Shown here in pieces: positions 50,082 to 57,902 of a DNA stretch of 64,000 nt; position 1 is the stretch's first letter; the number at the start of each line of letters is the position of its first letter. Below the pieces are notes generated by a model, which was not told the DNA's origin, did not search any database, and saw only the letters and a list, made by a program, of their open reading frames with translations. The position numbers were made by a program, and so were the translations under genes. This stretch comes from Streptomyces sp. F63. GTDB lineage: Bacteria > Actinomycetota > Actinomycetes > Streptomycetales > Streptomycetaceae. Location of the stretch: assembly GCF_018070345.1 (NCBI RefSeq), contig NZ_JAGPXX010000001.1, forward strand, positions 62,001 to 126,000. The letters are read 5' to 3'.

Positions 50082-50211
50082 GGGGTAACGATGGCGATGG
50101 CCGGCGAGGCCCGCAACCGTTTTCCCGCGGAACCCGGAGGGAACCGGCCGTTCCCCGGCCGTTCCGCTCCCGATGGGCGGAACTCCGGCCAACCGCCCTC
50201 CCCGCCCCGGA

Positions 50212-50217
50212 TACGCT
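50212..50217 (+). promoter_or_regulatory. Candidate leaderless -10 of the flavin oxidase gene
   Basis: TACGCT, 7 bases (CTCCCGC) before the ATG at 50225. No ribosome site. Confidence 0.45.
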
Positions 50218-50224
50218 CTCCCGC

Positions 50225-50629
50225 ATGGCCACCGACCTCAGCGCGCTGACCCCCGAATACCTCGCCTTCTGGGCCGAGCGGCACCTGTGCACCATCACCA
50301 CGCTCCGCCCCGACGGCACCCCGCACGTCGTGCCGGTCGGTGTCACCTTCGACGCGGAGCAGGGCATCGCCCGGGTCATCACCCGCAAGACCAGCCGCAA
50401 GGTCCGCAACATCCTGGCCGCCGGCCCGGACGGCGCGCGGGTCGCGGTCTGCCAGGTCTCGCGCGGCCGGTGGGCGACGCTGGAGGGCCGCGCGGTGGTC
50501 CGTACGGAGCCGGAGGCGGTGGCCGACGCGGTGAACCGTTACGCCGTGCGCTACGAGCGCATGCCCGCCCCGAACCCCGAGCGGGTGCTGGTCGAGATCA
50601 CGGTGGACCGGGCGATGGGCCACTGCTGA
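50225..50629 (+). CDS. Pyridoxamine-5'-phosphate-oxidase-like / F420-binding protein
   Basis: 134 residues of the split-barrel flavin-binding fold: RHLCTITTLRPDGTPHVVPVGVTFD, then VITRKTSRKVRNILAAGPDGARVAVCQVSRGRWATLEGRAVVR and NPERVLVEITVDRAMG. The pattern fits the TIGR03618-type F420-dependent group common in actinobacteria, so F420 is more likely than FMN, but this is inference. The predicted leaderless ATG is at 50225. Substrate unknown. Confidence 0.87.
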   Translation: MATDLSALTPEYLAFWAERHLCTITTLRPDGTPHVVPVGVTFDAEQGIARVITRKTSRKVRNILAAGPDGARVAVCQVSRGRWATLEGRAVVRTEPEAVADAVNRYAVRYERMPAPNPERVLVEITVDRAMGHC

Positions 50630-50724
50630 GCCCGGACGGCCCGACGGACAAGGGGAGCTCCACCGGCCGGCCCCACCGCCTTGTCGGTAGCGGTAAAGGG
50701 ACGTGGCGGCAGTGGCGTGCGTGT

Positions 50725-50730
50725 CACACT
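50725..50730 (+). promoter_or_regulatory. Candidate leaderless -10 of the GNAT gene
   Basis: CACACT, 7 bases before the ATG at 50738; weaker match than the other members of the set. Confidence 0.3.
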
Positions 50731-50737
50731 CTGCGGC

Positions 50738-51178
50738 ATGACACATGATCACATCGGTGGGGCGTTGAGCGTCGGTCAGCATGACTCCGAACTCAACGAG
50801 CGTTTGTCCCAGGGCCTGGACGAGGTCAACTTCCCGGCCACTGGAACCACTGCCGCCGATCAGGGTTCACTCTCCGTGAAGGCCGTCGACGACGCCGGCG
50901 AGCTCATCGGAGGTCTCACCGCTTGGACGTGGGGCGGGCTCCTCGGCATCGAGATGCTGTGGATCCGGGAGAAGAGCCGTCAGGACGGGTGGGGAACAAA
51001 GATCCTCATGGCTGCGGAGCAGGAGGCGCGGCGGCGCGGCTGCGACCGCGCCTGCGTGTCGTCCTTCACCTTTCAGGCTCCGGGTTTCTATCAGCGTCAC
51101 GGATATGTCGAGACCGGCCGGACCTTGGGAATCCCCGGTGGCGCCGAGGATGTCCACATGTTCAAGACACTGGCATAG
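50738..51178 (+). CDS. GNAT-family N-acetyltransferase
   Basis: 146 residues. Core VKAVDDAGELIGGLTAWTWGGLLGIEMLWIREKSRQDGWGTKILMAAEQEARRRGCDRACVSSFTFQAPGFYQRHGYVETG. Beta4 (IEMLWIRE), the acetyl-CoA loop (QDGWGTKIL, a variant of Q/RxxGxG/A) and the FYQRHGY motif near 120 are all in place. The frame is open 19 codons upstream, but MTHDHIGG at 50738 starts the family-like N-terminus. Substrate unknown. Confidence 0.9.
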   Translation: MTHDHIGGALSVGQHDSELNERLSQGLDEVNFPATGTTAADQGSLSVKAVDDAGELIGGLTAWTWGGLLGIEMLWIREKSRQDGWGTKILMAAEQEARRRGCDRACVSSFTFQAPGFYQRHGYVETGRTLGIPGGAEDVHMFKTLA

Positions 51179-51374
51179 AGCCTGACGGGGCCTGGTGACC
51201 GGGCGTTCTCCTGCTTCGGCCCCCGTTCGTGATGGCCAGCCATTGCTGAGCGACGACCTCGTGGGTGGCCGCGTCCAGTCGGCAGGCGGGCCGGCACGGG
51301 CTGCCGCCGGGGCGGTGGATCACCCGGTCGCTGCCGCCGGGCGCACAAGGGCGCCGGCGGCTGAAATCCAGGGG

Positions 51375-51405
51375 TTGATCTCAACCGCGGTTGAGGTATC
51401 AGGCT
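51375..51405 (+). promoter_or_regulatory. MerR-type promoter with palindrome in a 19-bp spacer
   Basis: TTGATC (51375-51380), 19 bases, CAGGCT (51400-51405), then 7 bases and the ATG at 51413. The perfect 16-bp palindrome CTCAACCG-CGGTTGAG (51380-51395) fills the spacer. Over-long spacers with a central dyad are the hallmark of promoters activated by MerR/SoxR-family regulators. Confidence 0.65.
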
Positions 51406-51412
51406 CTTCGGC

Positions 51413-52132
51413 ATGAAGACCACCACCTCTCACCCGCACCCGGCGCCCGGCGCCCTCGGCCACCCCCAACTGCCCCGTCTGATGGGTCTGATGACCGGTG
51501 ACGAGAAGCACGGGCCCGCCGCCACCTCCACCCTCGACGTGCTGTGGGTGCTCTACGACCGGGTCCTGAGGGTGGCCCCGGACCGCATGGACGATCCCGG
51601 ACGGGACCGGTTCCTGCTGTCCAAGGGGCATGGCCCCATGGCCTACTACGCGGTGCTGGCCGCCAAGGGCTTCCTGCCGGCCGGCTGGCTCCCCGACTTC
51701 GGCTCCTACGACTCCCCGCTCGGCCACCACCCCGACCGCACCCTGGTCCCCGGCGCCGAGATCGGCAGCGGATCGCTCGGGCACGGGCTGCCGATCGCCG
51801 TCGGCACCGCCCTCGGCCTGCGGGCGCAGGGGCTGGACGATCCGGCCGTCTGGGTACTGACCGGCGACGCCGAACTGGACGAGGGCAGCAACCACGAGGC
51901 CATCGCCTTCGCCGGCCCCGCCGGGCTGGAGCGGCTGCACACCGTCGTCGTCGACAACTCCTCCGCCTCGCATGCCCGTCCGGGCGGCATCGTCGCCCGC
52001 TTCGAGGCGGCGGGCTGGTCCGCCGTCACCGTCGACGGCCGCGACCACGAAGCCCTGTACGCGGCCTTCACGGCCCCGCACCCGGGGCGTCCACACGTCG
52101 TCGTGGCGCGCGTCGAGCCCAAACGGGCCTGA
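51413..52132 (+). CDS. Transketolase, N-terminal (ThDP pyrophosphate-binding) subunit
   Basis: 239 residues corresponding to the first half of transketolase. SKGHGPMAYY carries the catalytic histidine near 73, followed by GSGSLGHGLPIAVG. The ThDP metal motif GDAELDEGSNHEA near 151 ends in VDNSS near 181. It is complete by itself and followed 54 bases later by the second-half gene with its own ribosome site. Two-subunit transketolases occur in specialised sugar or secondary pathways. The predicted leaderless start and MerR-type promoter suggest inducible expression. Confidence 0.92.
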   Translation: MKTTTSHPHPAPGALGHPQLPRLMGLMTGDEKHGPAATSTLDVLWVLYDRVLRVAPDRMDDPGRDRFLLSKGHGPMAYYAVLAAKGFLPAGWLPDFGSYDSPLGHHPDRTLVPGAEIGSGSLGHGLPIAVGTALGLRAQGLDDPAVWVLTGDAELDEGSNHEAIAFAGPAGLERLHTVVVDNSSASHARPGGIVARFEAAGWSAVTVDGRDHEALYAAFTAPHPGRPHVVVARVEPKRA

Positions 52133-52186
52133 CAACCCGGCCCGCAGCCCCTCCCAGTGACCCGGAATCCGGAAGGACGTCTTCCC

Positions 52187-53116
52187 ATGGACACCATGCG
52201 CGACCGTTTCGCCCCGGTCCTCTCCCGCCTGCTCGACGAGGACCCGCGCGTCGCGGTCGTCCTCGCCGAGATCGGCGCCGACGGCTTCACGGCAGCCCGG
52301 CGGCGGCACCCCGACCGCGTGATCAACGTCGGCATCCGCGAGCAACTGCTCATCGGCGCGGGCGCCGGTCTGGCCCTGACGGGCATGCGGCCGGTCCTGC
52401 ACACCTTCGCCAGCTTCCTTGTCGAAAGGCCATTCGAGCAGGTGAAGCTCGATCTCGGCCACCAGGGCCTCGGCGCGGTCCTGGTCAGCGCCGCCGCCTC
52501 CTTCGACTGGCCCGCCGGCGGCTACACCCACATGGCGCCGGGCGACATCTCCCTGCTCGACACGCTCGACGGCTGGACCGTCCACGTGCCCGGCCATCCC
52601 GACGAGGCCGAGACCCTGCTGCGGCACGCCGTCGCGGCCGGTGACGACAAGGTCTACGTCCGGCTGTCCGTCCAGTCCAATGCCGACGCCCTGCCCGTCG
52701 ACGGGGCACGCTTCCGCACCGTCCGCGAAGGCCGCTCCGGCGTCGTGGTCGCCGTCGGGCCGATGCTCGACGCCGTACTCGCCGCCACCGAAGGGCTGGA
52801 CCTCACCGTTCTGTACGCCACCACCGTGCGCCCCTTCGACGGGCCCGCCCTGCGCCGGGCGACCGGGGCGGCCGGCTCCGATGTCGTCCTCGTCGAGCCG
52901 TACCTCGCCGGGACGTCCACAGCCGCCGCGAGTGAAGCCCTCACCGACATCCCGCACCGGGTTCTCGGCCTCGGCGTGGCCCGCCGCGAACTGCGCCGCT
53001 ACGGCACCCTCCCCGAGCACCTGGCCGCGCACGGCCTCGACCCGCACTCCCTGCGGGAGCGCATCAGCGCGTTCCTGCGGGCGGCTTCCGGCGCGCCGGG
53101 CCGCCCTCGGACGTGA
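52187..53116 (+). CDS. Transketolase, C-terminal (pyrimidine-binding) subunit
   Basis: 309 residues, the second half of transketolase. VAVVLAEIGADGF, RVINVGIREQLLIGAGAGLALTGMRPVLHTFASFL contains the glutamate that activates ThDP. DLGHQGLGAVLVS follows, then a C-terminal domain (GVVVAVGPMLDAVLAAT, VLYATTVRPFDGPAL, VVLVEPYLAGTSTAAASEAL). The ATG at 52187 (MDTMRDRF) is chosen over an upstream GTG because GGAAGGA lies just before it. Together with the gene at 51413 it should form a heterotetrameric enzyme; substrate unknown. Confidence 0.92.
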   Translation: MDTMRDRFAPVLSRLLDEDPRVAVVLAEIGADGFTAARRRHPDRVINVGIREQLLIGAGAGLALTGMRPVLHTFASFLVERPFEQVKLDLGHQGLGAVLVSAAASFDWPAGGYTHMAPGDISLLDTLDGWTVHVPGHPDEAETLLRHAVAAGDDKVYVRLSVQSNADALPVDGARFRTVREGRSGVVVAVGPMLDAVLAATEGLDLTVLYATTVRPFDGPALRRATGAAGSDVVLVEPYLAGTSTAAASEALTDIPHRVLGLGVARRELRRYGTLPEHLAAHGLDPHSLRERISAFLRAASGAPGRPRT

Positions 53117-53224
53117 GCGTGTCTCGCTCGAACACGGCAGATGCCGCTCACGCCAACTGCGGATGAGTTGTGCGCGGCGGCATGGCCGTGCGCCCGAGGC
53201 GGGCTCAGCGGGTGTGTGCGGTGC

Positions 53225-53515
53225 TCAGTGCTGGCTCACCACGTCAAGATTGATGAACCTCGGCTCGGTGGTGCACAGTTCGCGCAGCCGGTCCGCGAAG
53301 GTCTGTGTCTCGGGCAGTGCGTTGTTCTTCATCGCCGCCTCGTAGGACGGAAACTCGACGACGTCCACGTAGTGGTTCGGGTTGTCCCGGTCGTGGGCGT
53401 GGAACTCGCGCGACAGGGTGCGCTTCCCCTGGGTCGCCTGCTCCCACTCGTCGAACAGCGGCTCCAGCTCCTGCTCGCGGGTCGTCTCGTACTCGATGAT
53501 CTGCATAAAGGCCAT
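53225..53515 (-). CDS. Small dimeric alpha-beta-barrel-like protein
   Basis: 96 residues. MQIIEYETTREQELEPLFDEWEQAT, HYVDVVEFPSYEAAMKNNALPETQTFADRLREL and FINLDVV alternate strand-helix-strand, as in ferredoxin-like ABM/EthD proteins. A role in degrading or cyclising small molecules is possible but unproven. ATG 53515 with AAGGAG ten bases upstream; a second ATG three codons later is equally possible. It lies 68 bases after the cupin gene on the same strand and may form an operon with it. Confidence 0.75.
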   Translation of the reverse strand: MAFMQIIEYETTREQELEPLFDEWEQATQGKRTLSREFHAHDRDNPNHYVDVVEFPSYEAAMKNNALPETQTFADRLRELCTTEPRFINLDVVSQH

Positions 53516-53583
53516 GAGTTCTCAGCTCCTTGGAGTTCGTGCGAACGGTTCTCCGGCCGGCTCAGCCTCAACCGGAATTGCCC

Positions 53584-53946
53584 TCAGCCGGACTTGGCGT
53601 ACTCCGCGGCCATTCCGCCGGCGAAGTCGTACAGGACGACGGGCTCGTCGCCGACGACCCAGGCGTCGTGGCCGGGCGGGCAGACGACGACATCCCCGGG
53701 ACCTGCCTCGCCCTCGGCGCCGTCGTCCATCCGCATCCGCAGGCGCCCCTGCACCATGTAGGCGTTGTGGTGCACCTGGCAGCTCTCGGTGTCCACCACC
53801 GGGCCGACCGACTCCGACCAGCGCCAGCCGGGTTCGAAGGTCGCCACGGCGAAGTCGAGCCCGGTCAGATGCAGGGCTTCGATGTGGCCGCGGGGGAAGT
53901 CCCGGCGTTCGTCGGGCTTGTCGACGGTCTTGATCTCCAGTTGCAC
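53584..53946 (-). CDS. Cupin-domain protein
   Basis: 120 residues from the GTG at 53946 (VQLEIKTVDKPDERRDFP). The cupin motifs are VHHNAYMVQGRLRMRMDDG with two histidines near 72-73 and GPGDVVVCPPGHDAWVVGDEP with a third histidine, so metal binding is likely. GGAG lies nine bases before the GTG; ATG codons at 53955 and 53961 are alternatives. Enzymatic role unknown. Confidence 0.85.
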   Translation of the reverse strand: MQLEIKTVDKPDERRDFPRGHIEALHLTGLDFAVATFEPGWRWSESVGPVVDTESCQVHHNAYMVQGRLRMRMDDGAEGEAGPGDVVVCPPGHDAWVVGDEPVVLYDFAGGMAAEYAKSG

Positions 53947-54210
53947 GGCGATCATCTCCATCCGGGTTGGGTCGATCCGTGCACGGACCCGGTCGGTTGC
54001 CGCCGCCACCGGGGCATCGGCTCCGCTGCCGCGGCACGCCGACTGAGCCCCATACACATCCAGTATCGACCCATTTGACCTATTACGCGACTTGGGCCCG
54101 GGACGTGACCAAACGACCGGGGTCCGCCGCTCCGATCGAGCGACGGACCCCGGTCACGCGCGTACGCGCCTCCGCGAAGGGGATGTCCGGTTCATGCCGG
54201 GCTGACCACC

Positions 54211-54417
54211 TCAGCCGAAGCGATCGAACTCGCCTTCCTTGATTCCACGCATCAGAGACCGGAGCGATCCGGGTGTGGTCACAACGACCACACCCGGGTC
54301 ATCGCTCTCGCGCACCTTTATCGCCTCTCTGCCCTCGGCCAGTTCGAGACAGTGATTACCGTCTCCACCTCCGGAGTAGGTGGACTTCTGCCATCCGGTC
54401 GGCACGCGCACAGCCAT
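54211..54417 (-). CDS. DUF397-domain protein without XRE partner
   Basis: 68 residues from ATG 54417 (a GTG six codons upstream is also in frame). TGWQKSTYSGGGDGNHCLELAEG, IKVRESDDPGVVVVTTP and LRSLMRGIKEGEFDRFG match the family throughout. Normally such genes follow an XRE/DUF5753 gene; here the upstream neighbour is a Uma2 gene, so the partner is missing. Orphan copy in an eroded accessory region. Confidence 0.9.
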   Translation of the reverse strand: MAVRVPTGWQKSTYSGGGDGNHCLELAEGREAIKVRESDDPGVVVVTTPGSLRSLMRGIKEGEFDRFG

Positions 54418-54468
54418 ATCGCTCACATCCCGCACCTCGGAGTTGCCGGAGCCGAGCCGACCCGGCGG

Positions 54469-55107
54469 TCAGTCCAGCCGCTCCCCGGTGATTTCCTCGG
54501 TGATCGCGAACCCCTTGGCCGGCCCGTCCGGGATCTCCACCGCCGTGCCGTACGGCACCCGGATCTCGGCCGCGTAGGCGGCCTCCTTCGGGGAGGGGGA
54601 GGTCAGGACCGTCACGGTGCCGTGCCCGTCGAAGTCGTCGATCAGCACGTACACCGGAATCCCGGCCCGGGCATAGGCCCTCCGCTTCCGCACCCGGTCC
54701 CGCTCGGTGGCGTCCCGCCCGGGCGAGACGACCTCGGCGACGAGCGCGACCCCTTCGGCCGAGACGCCCAGATCGTCGTCACCAGGCACATCGTCCAGAT
54801 CCTTGGGGCCGATGAAGAGATCCGGAATGAGGGCTTTCTTCTCATGAAGAACGTTGCCGTCCTGGTAAGCCGCGTAGTCGCTACCGGCCAGATGCGGCAC
54901 GAGCGCGTCTCGCAGACGGTTGGCAACCATGGTGTGGCGGCGGCGGCCGGTGGGAGACACCTCGATGAACCCCTCGACGATCTCGGCATGGAAGCCCTCG
55001 GGGAGTTCCAGGGTCTTCCACGCCTGCCACAGAGCCTCGTCGAGATCGACTTCGGCCTCACTTGGCGTCATGGGAGCCTCGGTCCTCTCGCACAGCAGAG
55101 CGGTCAT
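54469..55107 (-). CDS. Uma2-family (DUF820) protein
   Basis: 212 residues from ATG 55107, which has an AGGAGGAGG ribosome site. LELPEGFHAEIVEGFIEVSPTGRRRHTMVANRLRDAL, then IPDLFIGPKDLDD and GVALVAEVVSPGRDATERDRVRKRRAYARAGIPVYVLIDDFDGHGTVTVL show the Uma2 order with acidic residues in IPDLF and VAEVVS and the lysine-rich helix. It is 51 bases upstream of an orphan DUF397 gene. A second ATG (MTPSEAEV) at 55071 is possible. Confidence 0.88.
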   Translation of the reverse strand: MTALLCERTEAPMTPSEAEVDLDEALWQAWKTLELPEGFHAEIVEGFIEVSPTGRRRHTMVANRLRDALVPHLAGSDYAAYQDGNVLHEKKALIPDLFIGPKDLDDVPGDDDLGVSAEGVALVAEVVSPGRDATERDRVRKRRAYARAGIPVYVLIDDFDGHGTVTVLTSPSPKEAAYAAEIRVPYGTAVEIPDGPAKGFAITEEITGERLD

Positions 55108-55232
55108 AGCGCAGCACCTCCTCCTCAAGTGTGGGCTGAGCGGCCTTGCGGCACAAGCAACACCGTCACGCTACGTACGCGATCCGACGCACGACTCCCG
55201 AACGGGTCATCGCCACTCGTCCGGGTGAACCC

Positions 55233-55445
55233 TCAGCCGAGGCGACCGAACTCGCCGTCCTTGATCCCGCGTATCAGAGCCCGGAGTGACTCTGGCGGAA
55301 CCGTGACGACCACACCGGGCTCATCGCTTTCGCGGATCTGTATTCGGCCGGCACCCGCAGCCACTTCCAGACACTCGTTGCCTGTGGTGCCGCCGGAGAA
55401 TGAACTCTTCTGCCACTGGACGCTCTGCATGGTCGATTCCTTCAC
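55233..55445 (-). CDS. DUF397-domain protein beside a broken XRE gene
   Basis: 70 residues: VQWQKSSFSGGTTGNECLEVAAG, IQIRESDEPGVVVTVPPESLRALIRGIKDGEFGRLG. The start ATG overlaps the stop of the upstream XRE remnant by four bases (ATGA), the usual coupled arrangement, but its partner is truncated and frameshifted (55442-55800). Confidence 0.9.
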   Translation of the reverse strand: MKESTMQSVQWQKSSFSGGTTGNECLEVAAGAGRIQIRESDEPGVVVTVPPESLRALIRGIKDGEFGRLG

Positions 55446-55800
55446 AAGTCACCCGCGAGGCGGTGGATGAACTGTCGTGTTTCCGATTCCGAGAGGGCCG
55501 TCTTCTCCACCCGGTCGAGCACGTCCCGGTAACCGGCGAGCTCCCGTTCGTCATCCACGAAGACACTGCCGTGGACCGTATCGAACTGCGCCGTGTCCAA
55601 CTGCCGGACAGCCGCTTCCATGTAGTGCATGGAGAATCCCGAGCCCGTGAACCCATCGGTCTCGAAGGGAACGACTCGCACCCGTACACCCGTACACCCG
55701 GCCGGTCGGCGACCTCCAGGAGAGCATGCAACTGCTCCCGCGTGATCGCCCGGCTGCCCACGCGAATGCGAAGGGCAGCTTTGCTGCGAACGCTGGCCGA
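55442..55800 (-). pseudogene. XRE/DUF5753 regulator remnant (5' truncated, frameshifted)
   Basis: Only the C-terminal DUF5753 part survives. One frame reads KAALRIRVGSRAITREQLHALLEVADRPGVRV. After an 8-bp tandem duplication (CCCGTACA twice, 55681-55696) the other frame continues VRVVPFETDGFTGSGFSMHYMEAAV to TRQFIHRLAGDL and stops at 55442. Removing one 8-bp copy restores a single continuous frame reading RPGVRVRVVPF, as in the intact regulator at 21404. The helix-turn-helix half is absent upstream. Confidence 0.85.
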
Positions 55801-56070
55801 CCGCTGGTCGCACTACCCCGTGCGGCCGGACGTCTGCGGCGGTGCCGAGTCCAAGGTCGTCTGGTGCAGGATCAGCCGGTCCGCACCCGGCTGAGCGGGC
55901 CAGCGGCCAGTCGGCCGGTGTGTGTCAGACCCCCGTGCTGGACTGTCCGCAGGAGATACGGGGGTCTGCCAACTCCCCTCCCCGGCAGGGTTTCCGCGTG
56001 CACCGATCAGTTTTCGGCCGCCCGCCGGTCAACCCCTGCACAGACCACGGAGAGCGGAACGGGAGAAGTC

Positions 56071-56571
56071 ATGAGCGAGACTCGGGCACAGCAGGACGGC
56101 GGGGTTCAGGGCGGCGGGGTCCAGGACGGTACGGCGGGCGCGGCGGCCGGGCCGGGGGCGGCGGCGGGCGGGGCGCGGAAGGGGCGCGCCATGGCGATCA
56201 CGGTGCTGGTGCTCCGGATCGTCTTCGGCCTGTTCTTCGTCTTCGCCAGCGCGCTGCCGAAGCTCATCGCGCACCCCTCGGCCACCGAGGGCTTCGACGA
56301 GATCGGCCTTGGTGACTGGTTCATGTACCTGACCGGGATCCTGGAACTGGCGGGCGGGATCGCGCTGTTGATCCCGCTGCTCTCCGGGCTGGCGGCGTTC
56401 TCGCTGGTCGCCCTGCTGATCTGCGCGTTCGGGATCACCATGACCGTCTTCGACGGGGAGAACGCCGCCTCGCCGCTGCTCTTCGCGATACCGATCGCGG
56501 TCATCGCCTGGCACCAGCGGCACACCGTGCCGGAGCTGTTCGCCCGGCTGCGGAGCGCCCTGGGCCGGTGA
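56071..56571 (+). CDS. DoxX-family membrane protein
   Basis: 166 residues. A Gly/Gln/Ala-rich N-terminal stretch (about 40 residues) precedes four hydrophobic helices: AITVLVLRIVFGLFFVFASALPKL, WFMYLTGILELAGGIALLIPLL, GLAAFSLVALLICAFGITMTVF and LLFAIPIAVIAW. The GLGDWFMYLTGILELAGG block is typical of DoxX. Substrate or partner unknown; some DoxX proteins work in redox stress. ATG 56071 with GGGAGAAG upstream. Confidence 0.9.
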   Translation: MSETRAQQDGGVQGGGVQDGTAGAAAGPGAAAGGARKGRAMAITVLVLRIVFGLFFVFASALPKLIAHPSATEGFDEIGLGDWFMYLTGILELAGGIALLIPLLSGLAAFSLVALLICAFGITMTVFDGENAASPLLFAIPIAVIAWHQRHTVPELFARLRSALGR

Positions 56572-56679
56572 GCCCGGGGCCGGGCCGGGTGTCGGGCCCG
56601 GTGCCGACCGGGCCGGTGGGCCGGGTGGCTCGGGCCAGGCGGCCGCGAGCGGTACGGGTCGGAGCGGAGCAGCGCGGGT

Positions 56680-57027
56680 TCAGAGCCGTTTCGCGGGGCG
56701 GGCCGGCGGGATCGGGTCGTCGTCCCGCGATACCGGTGCCGTGGGGTCCGCGCCGCGCTTCGCGGCGGCCTTGCCCAGGTGGTGGAGGGCTCCGAGCAGC
56801 AGGCCGATGTCGTCCAGGTAGACCGGGTCGGGCAGCAGGTCCACGGGGAAGACGGTGTAGACGATCGCTCCCCAGAACAGCAGCTTGTCGCCGACCGGGG
56901 TGTCCTGGCTGCGCAGCATCCGGTAGGTGCGCACGAGCTTCACCGCGAGGACGGCGGCGACGGCCAGCATCGCCAGGCAGAGAATCGCGATCACCGCGAG
57001 CACGGGTCCGCCGAGTTGGTCGATCAC
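56680..57027 (-). CDS. YkvA (DUF1232)-family membrane protein
   Basis: 115 residues. The N-terminal TM (VLAVIAILCLAMLAVAAVLAV) is followed by the DUF1232 signature KLLFWGAIVYTVFPVDLLPDPVYLDDIGLLLGALHHLGKAA. GTG start at 57027. Function unknown. The gene is convergent with DoxX and lies between that gene and hspR. Confidence 0.9.
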   Translation of the reverse strand: MIDQLGGPVLAVIAILCLAMLAVAAVLAVKLVRTYRMLRSQDTPVGDKLLFWGAIVYTVFPVDLLPDPVYLDDIGLLLGALHHLGKAAAKRGADPTAPVSRDDDPIPPARPAKRL

Positions 57028-57370
57028 AGGCTCTTCACCCCCGCATGGGCCCGGAACGCCCCGGGATTCGGACTGTTCCGCCTTGTCCGGATCCTACCCG
57101 TGCGGCCCGGTCGCAACTGCGGCTGCGGCGGTGCGACTTCTGCTCGGGCCGATGGCCAGCATGTGCGTACGTCCTCCGGCGGATCCGGCCCGGAAACGCC
57201 TCGGGCCCGGGAGCGGGATGCTCTCCGGGCCCGGGACGGTCCGCGGGAAGGAACAGGCGCGCGGGAAGGGCAGGACCGGCGCTGCGGACGCGGCCGGGCC
57301 CGCCGCCGGGTAATAACCCGGTCAGCCGGGCGGAACGGTTCACCCCGTCATCACCGGACGGGCCGCGGCC
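57028..57370. other. hspR-YkvA intergenic interval
   Basis: 343 bases without a gene. Two hairpins are present: CCGGGT-AATA-ACCCGG at 57306-57321 and a longer one CGGGCCCGG/CCGGGCCCG at 57202-57233. Either could end the dnaK operon. Nothing else recognisable. Confidence 0.5.
57306..57321 (-). terminator. Candidate terminator of the dnaK-hspR operon
   Basis: A 6-bp stem with loop AATA, 50 bases after the hspR stop; short, so the hairpin at 57202-57233 may be the real one. Confidence 0.4.
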
Positions 57371-57901
57371 CTACTCGCCCCGCCGCTTCGGGCGCCAGAC
57401 GACCAGGGCGCTGCTCTGCTGGACGTCCGAGTACGGCACCAGGTCCCGGCGGTACGAGGCGTGCACCGCGGCCTCGCGCTGGCGCATGGCCACGGCCGCG
57501 CCCTCGACCGTCTGCTGGAGTTCGGCCACCCGCGACTGGAGCGCCGCGACCTGGTTCTCCAGTTCGATGATGCGTTTGATCCCGGCGAGGTTGATGCCCT
57601 CGTCCTGGCTCAACTGCTGCACCTGGCGCAGCAGTTCGATGTCCCGGGCGGAGTAGCGCCGCCCGCGGCCGGCCGTGCGGTCCGGGGACACCAGGCCCAG
57701 CCGGTCGTACTGCCGCAGGGTCTGCGGGTGCAGACCGGAGAGCTGGGCGGCGACCGAGATGACGTAGACCGGCGACTCGTCCGTCAGCTGGTACGGGTTC
57801 CGGCTGCCGCGGCCGGTGCCCTCGCCGGTGACGCCACCGGAGCCTCCGGGGCCGCCTCCGCCCGCACTCCCGGCTGCGCGCCCGCCTCCTCGGATGTCCA
57901 T
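57371..57901 (-). CDS. hspR: Heat-shock repressor HspR (MerR family)
   Basis: 176 residues. The MerR-type domain YVISVAAQLSGLHPQTLRQYDRLGLVSPDRTAGRGRRYSARDIELLRQVQQLSQDEGINLAGIKRIIELE (about 45-115) is followed by a coiled coil (VAALQSRVAELQQTV) and SDVQQSSALVVWRPKR. The Gly-rich N-terminal 35 residues are an extension. HspR binds HAIR repeats with DnaK as co-repressor. HAIR sites precede both dnaK and clpB in this window. One base separates it from dnaJ, so it is the last gene of the dnaK operon. Confidence 0.96.
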   Translation of the reverse strand: MDIRGGGRAAGSAGGGGPGGSGGVTGEGTGRGSRNPYQLTDESPVYVISVAAQLSGLHPQTLRQYDRLGLVSPDRTAGRGRRYSARDIELLRQVQQLSQDEGINLAGIKRIIELENQVAALQSRVAELQQTVEGAAVAMRQREAAVHASYRRDLVPYSDVQQSSALVVWRPKRRGE

Positions 57902-57902
57902 C

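Noticed and set aside
51179..51374. A minus-strand stretch reading LDAATHEVVAQQWLAITNG as a MerR-regulator fragment
   Set aside because: Tempting because of the MerR-type promoter next to it, but too short and lacking any helix-turn-helix or further homologous sequence; left uncalled.
51413..53116. The two transketolase halves as a single gene broken by a frameshift or stop
   Set aside because: Each half is complete at the domain boundary, 54 bases separate them, and the second has its own GGAAGGA ribosome site; split transketolases are a known arrangement.
54072..54200. A possible transposon end or att site near the cupin gene
   Set aside because: No terminal inverted repeats, no transposase or integrase remnant, and no duplicated tRNA segment was found.
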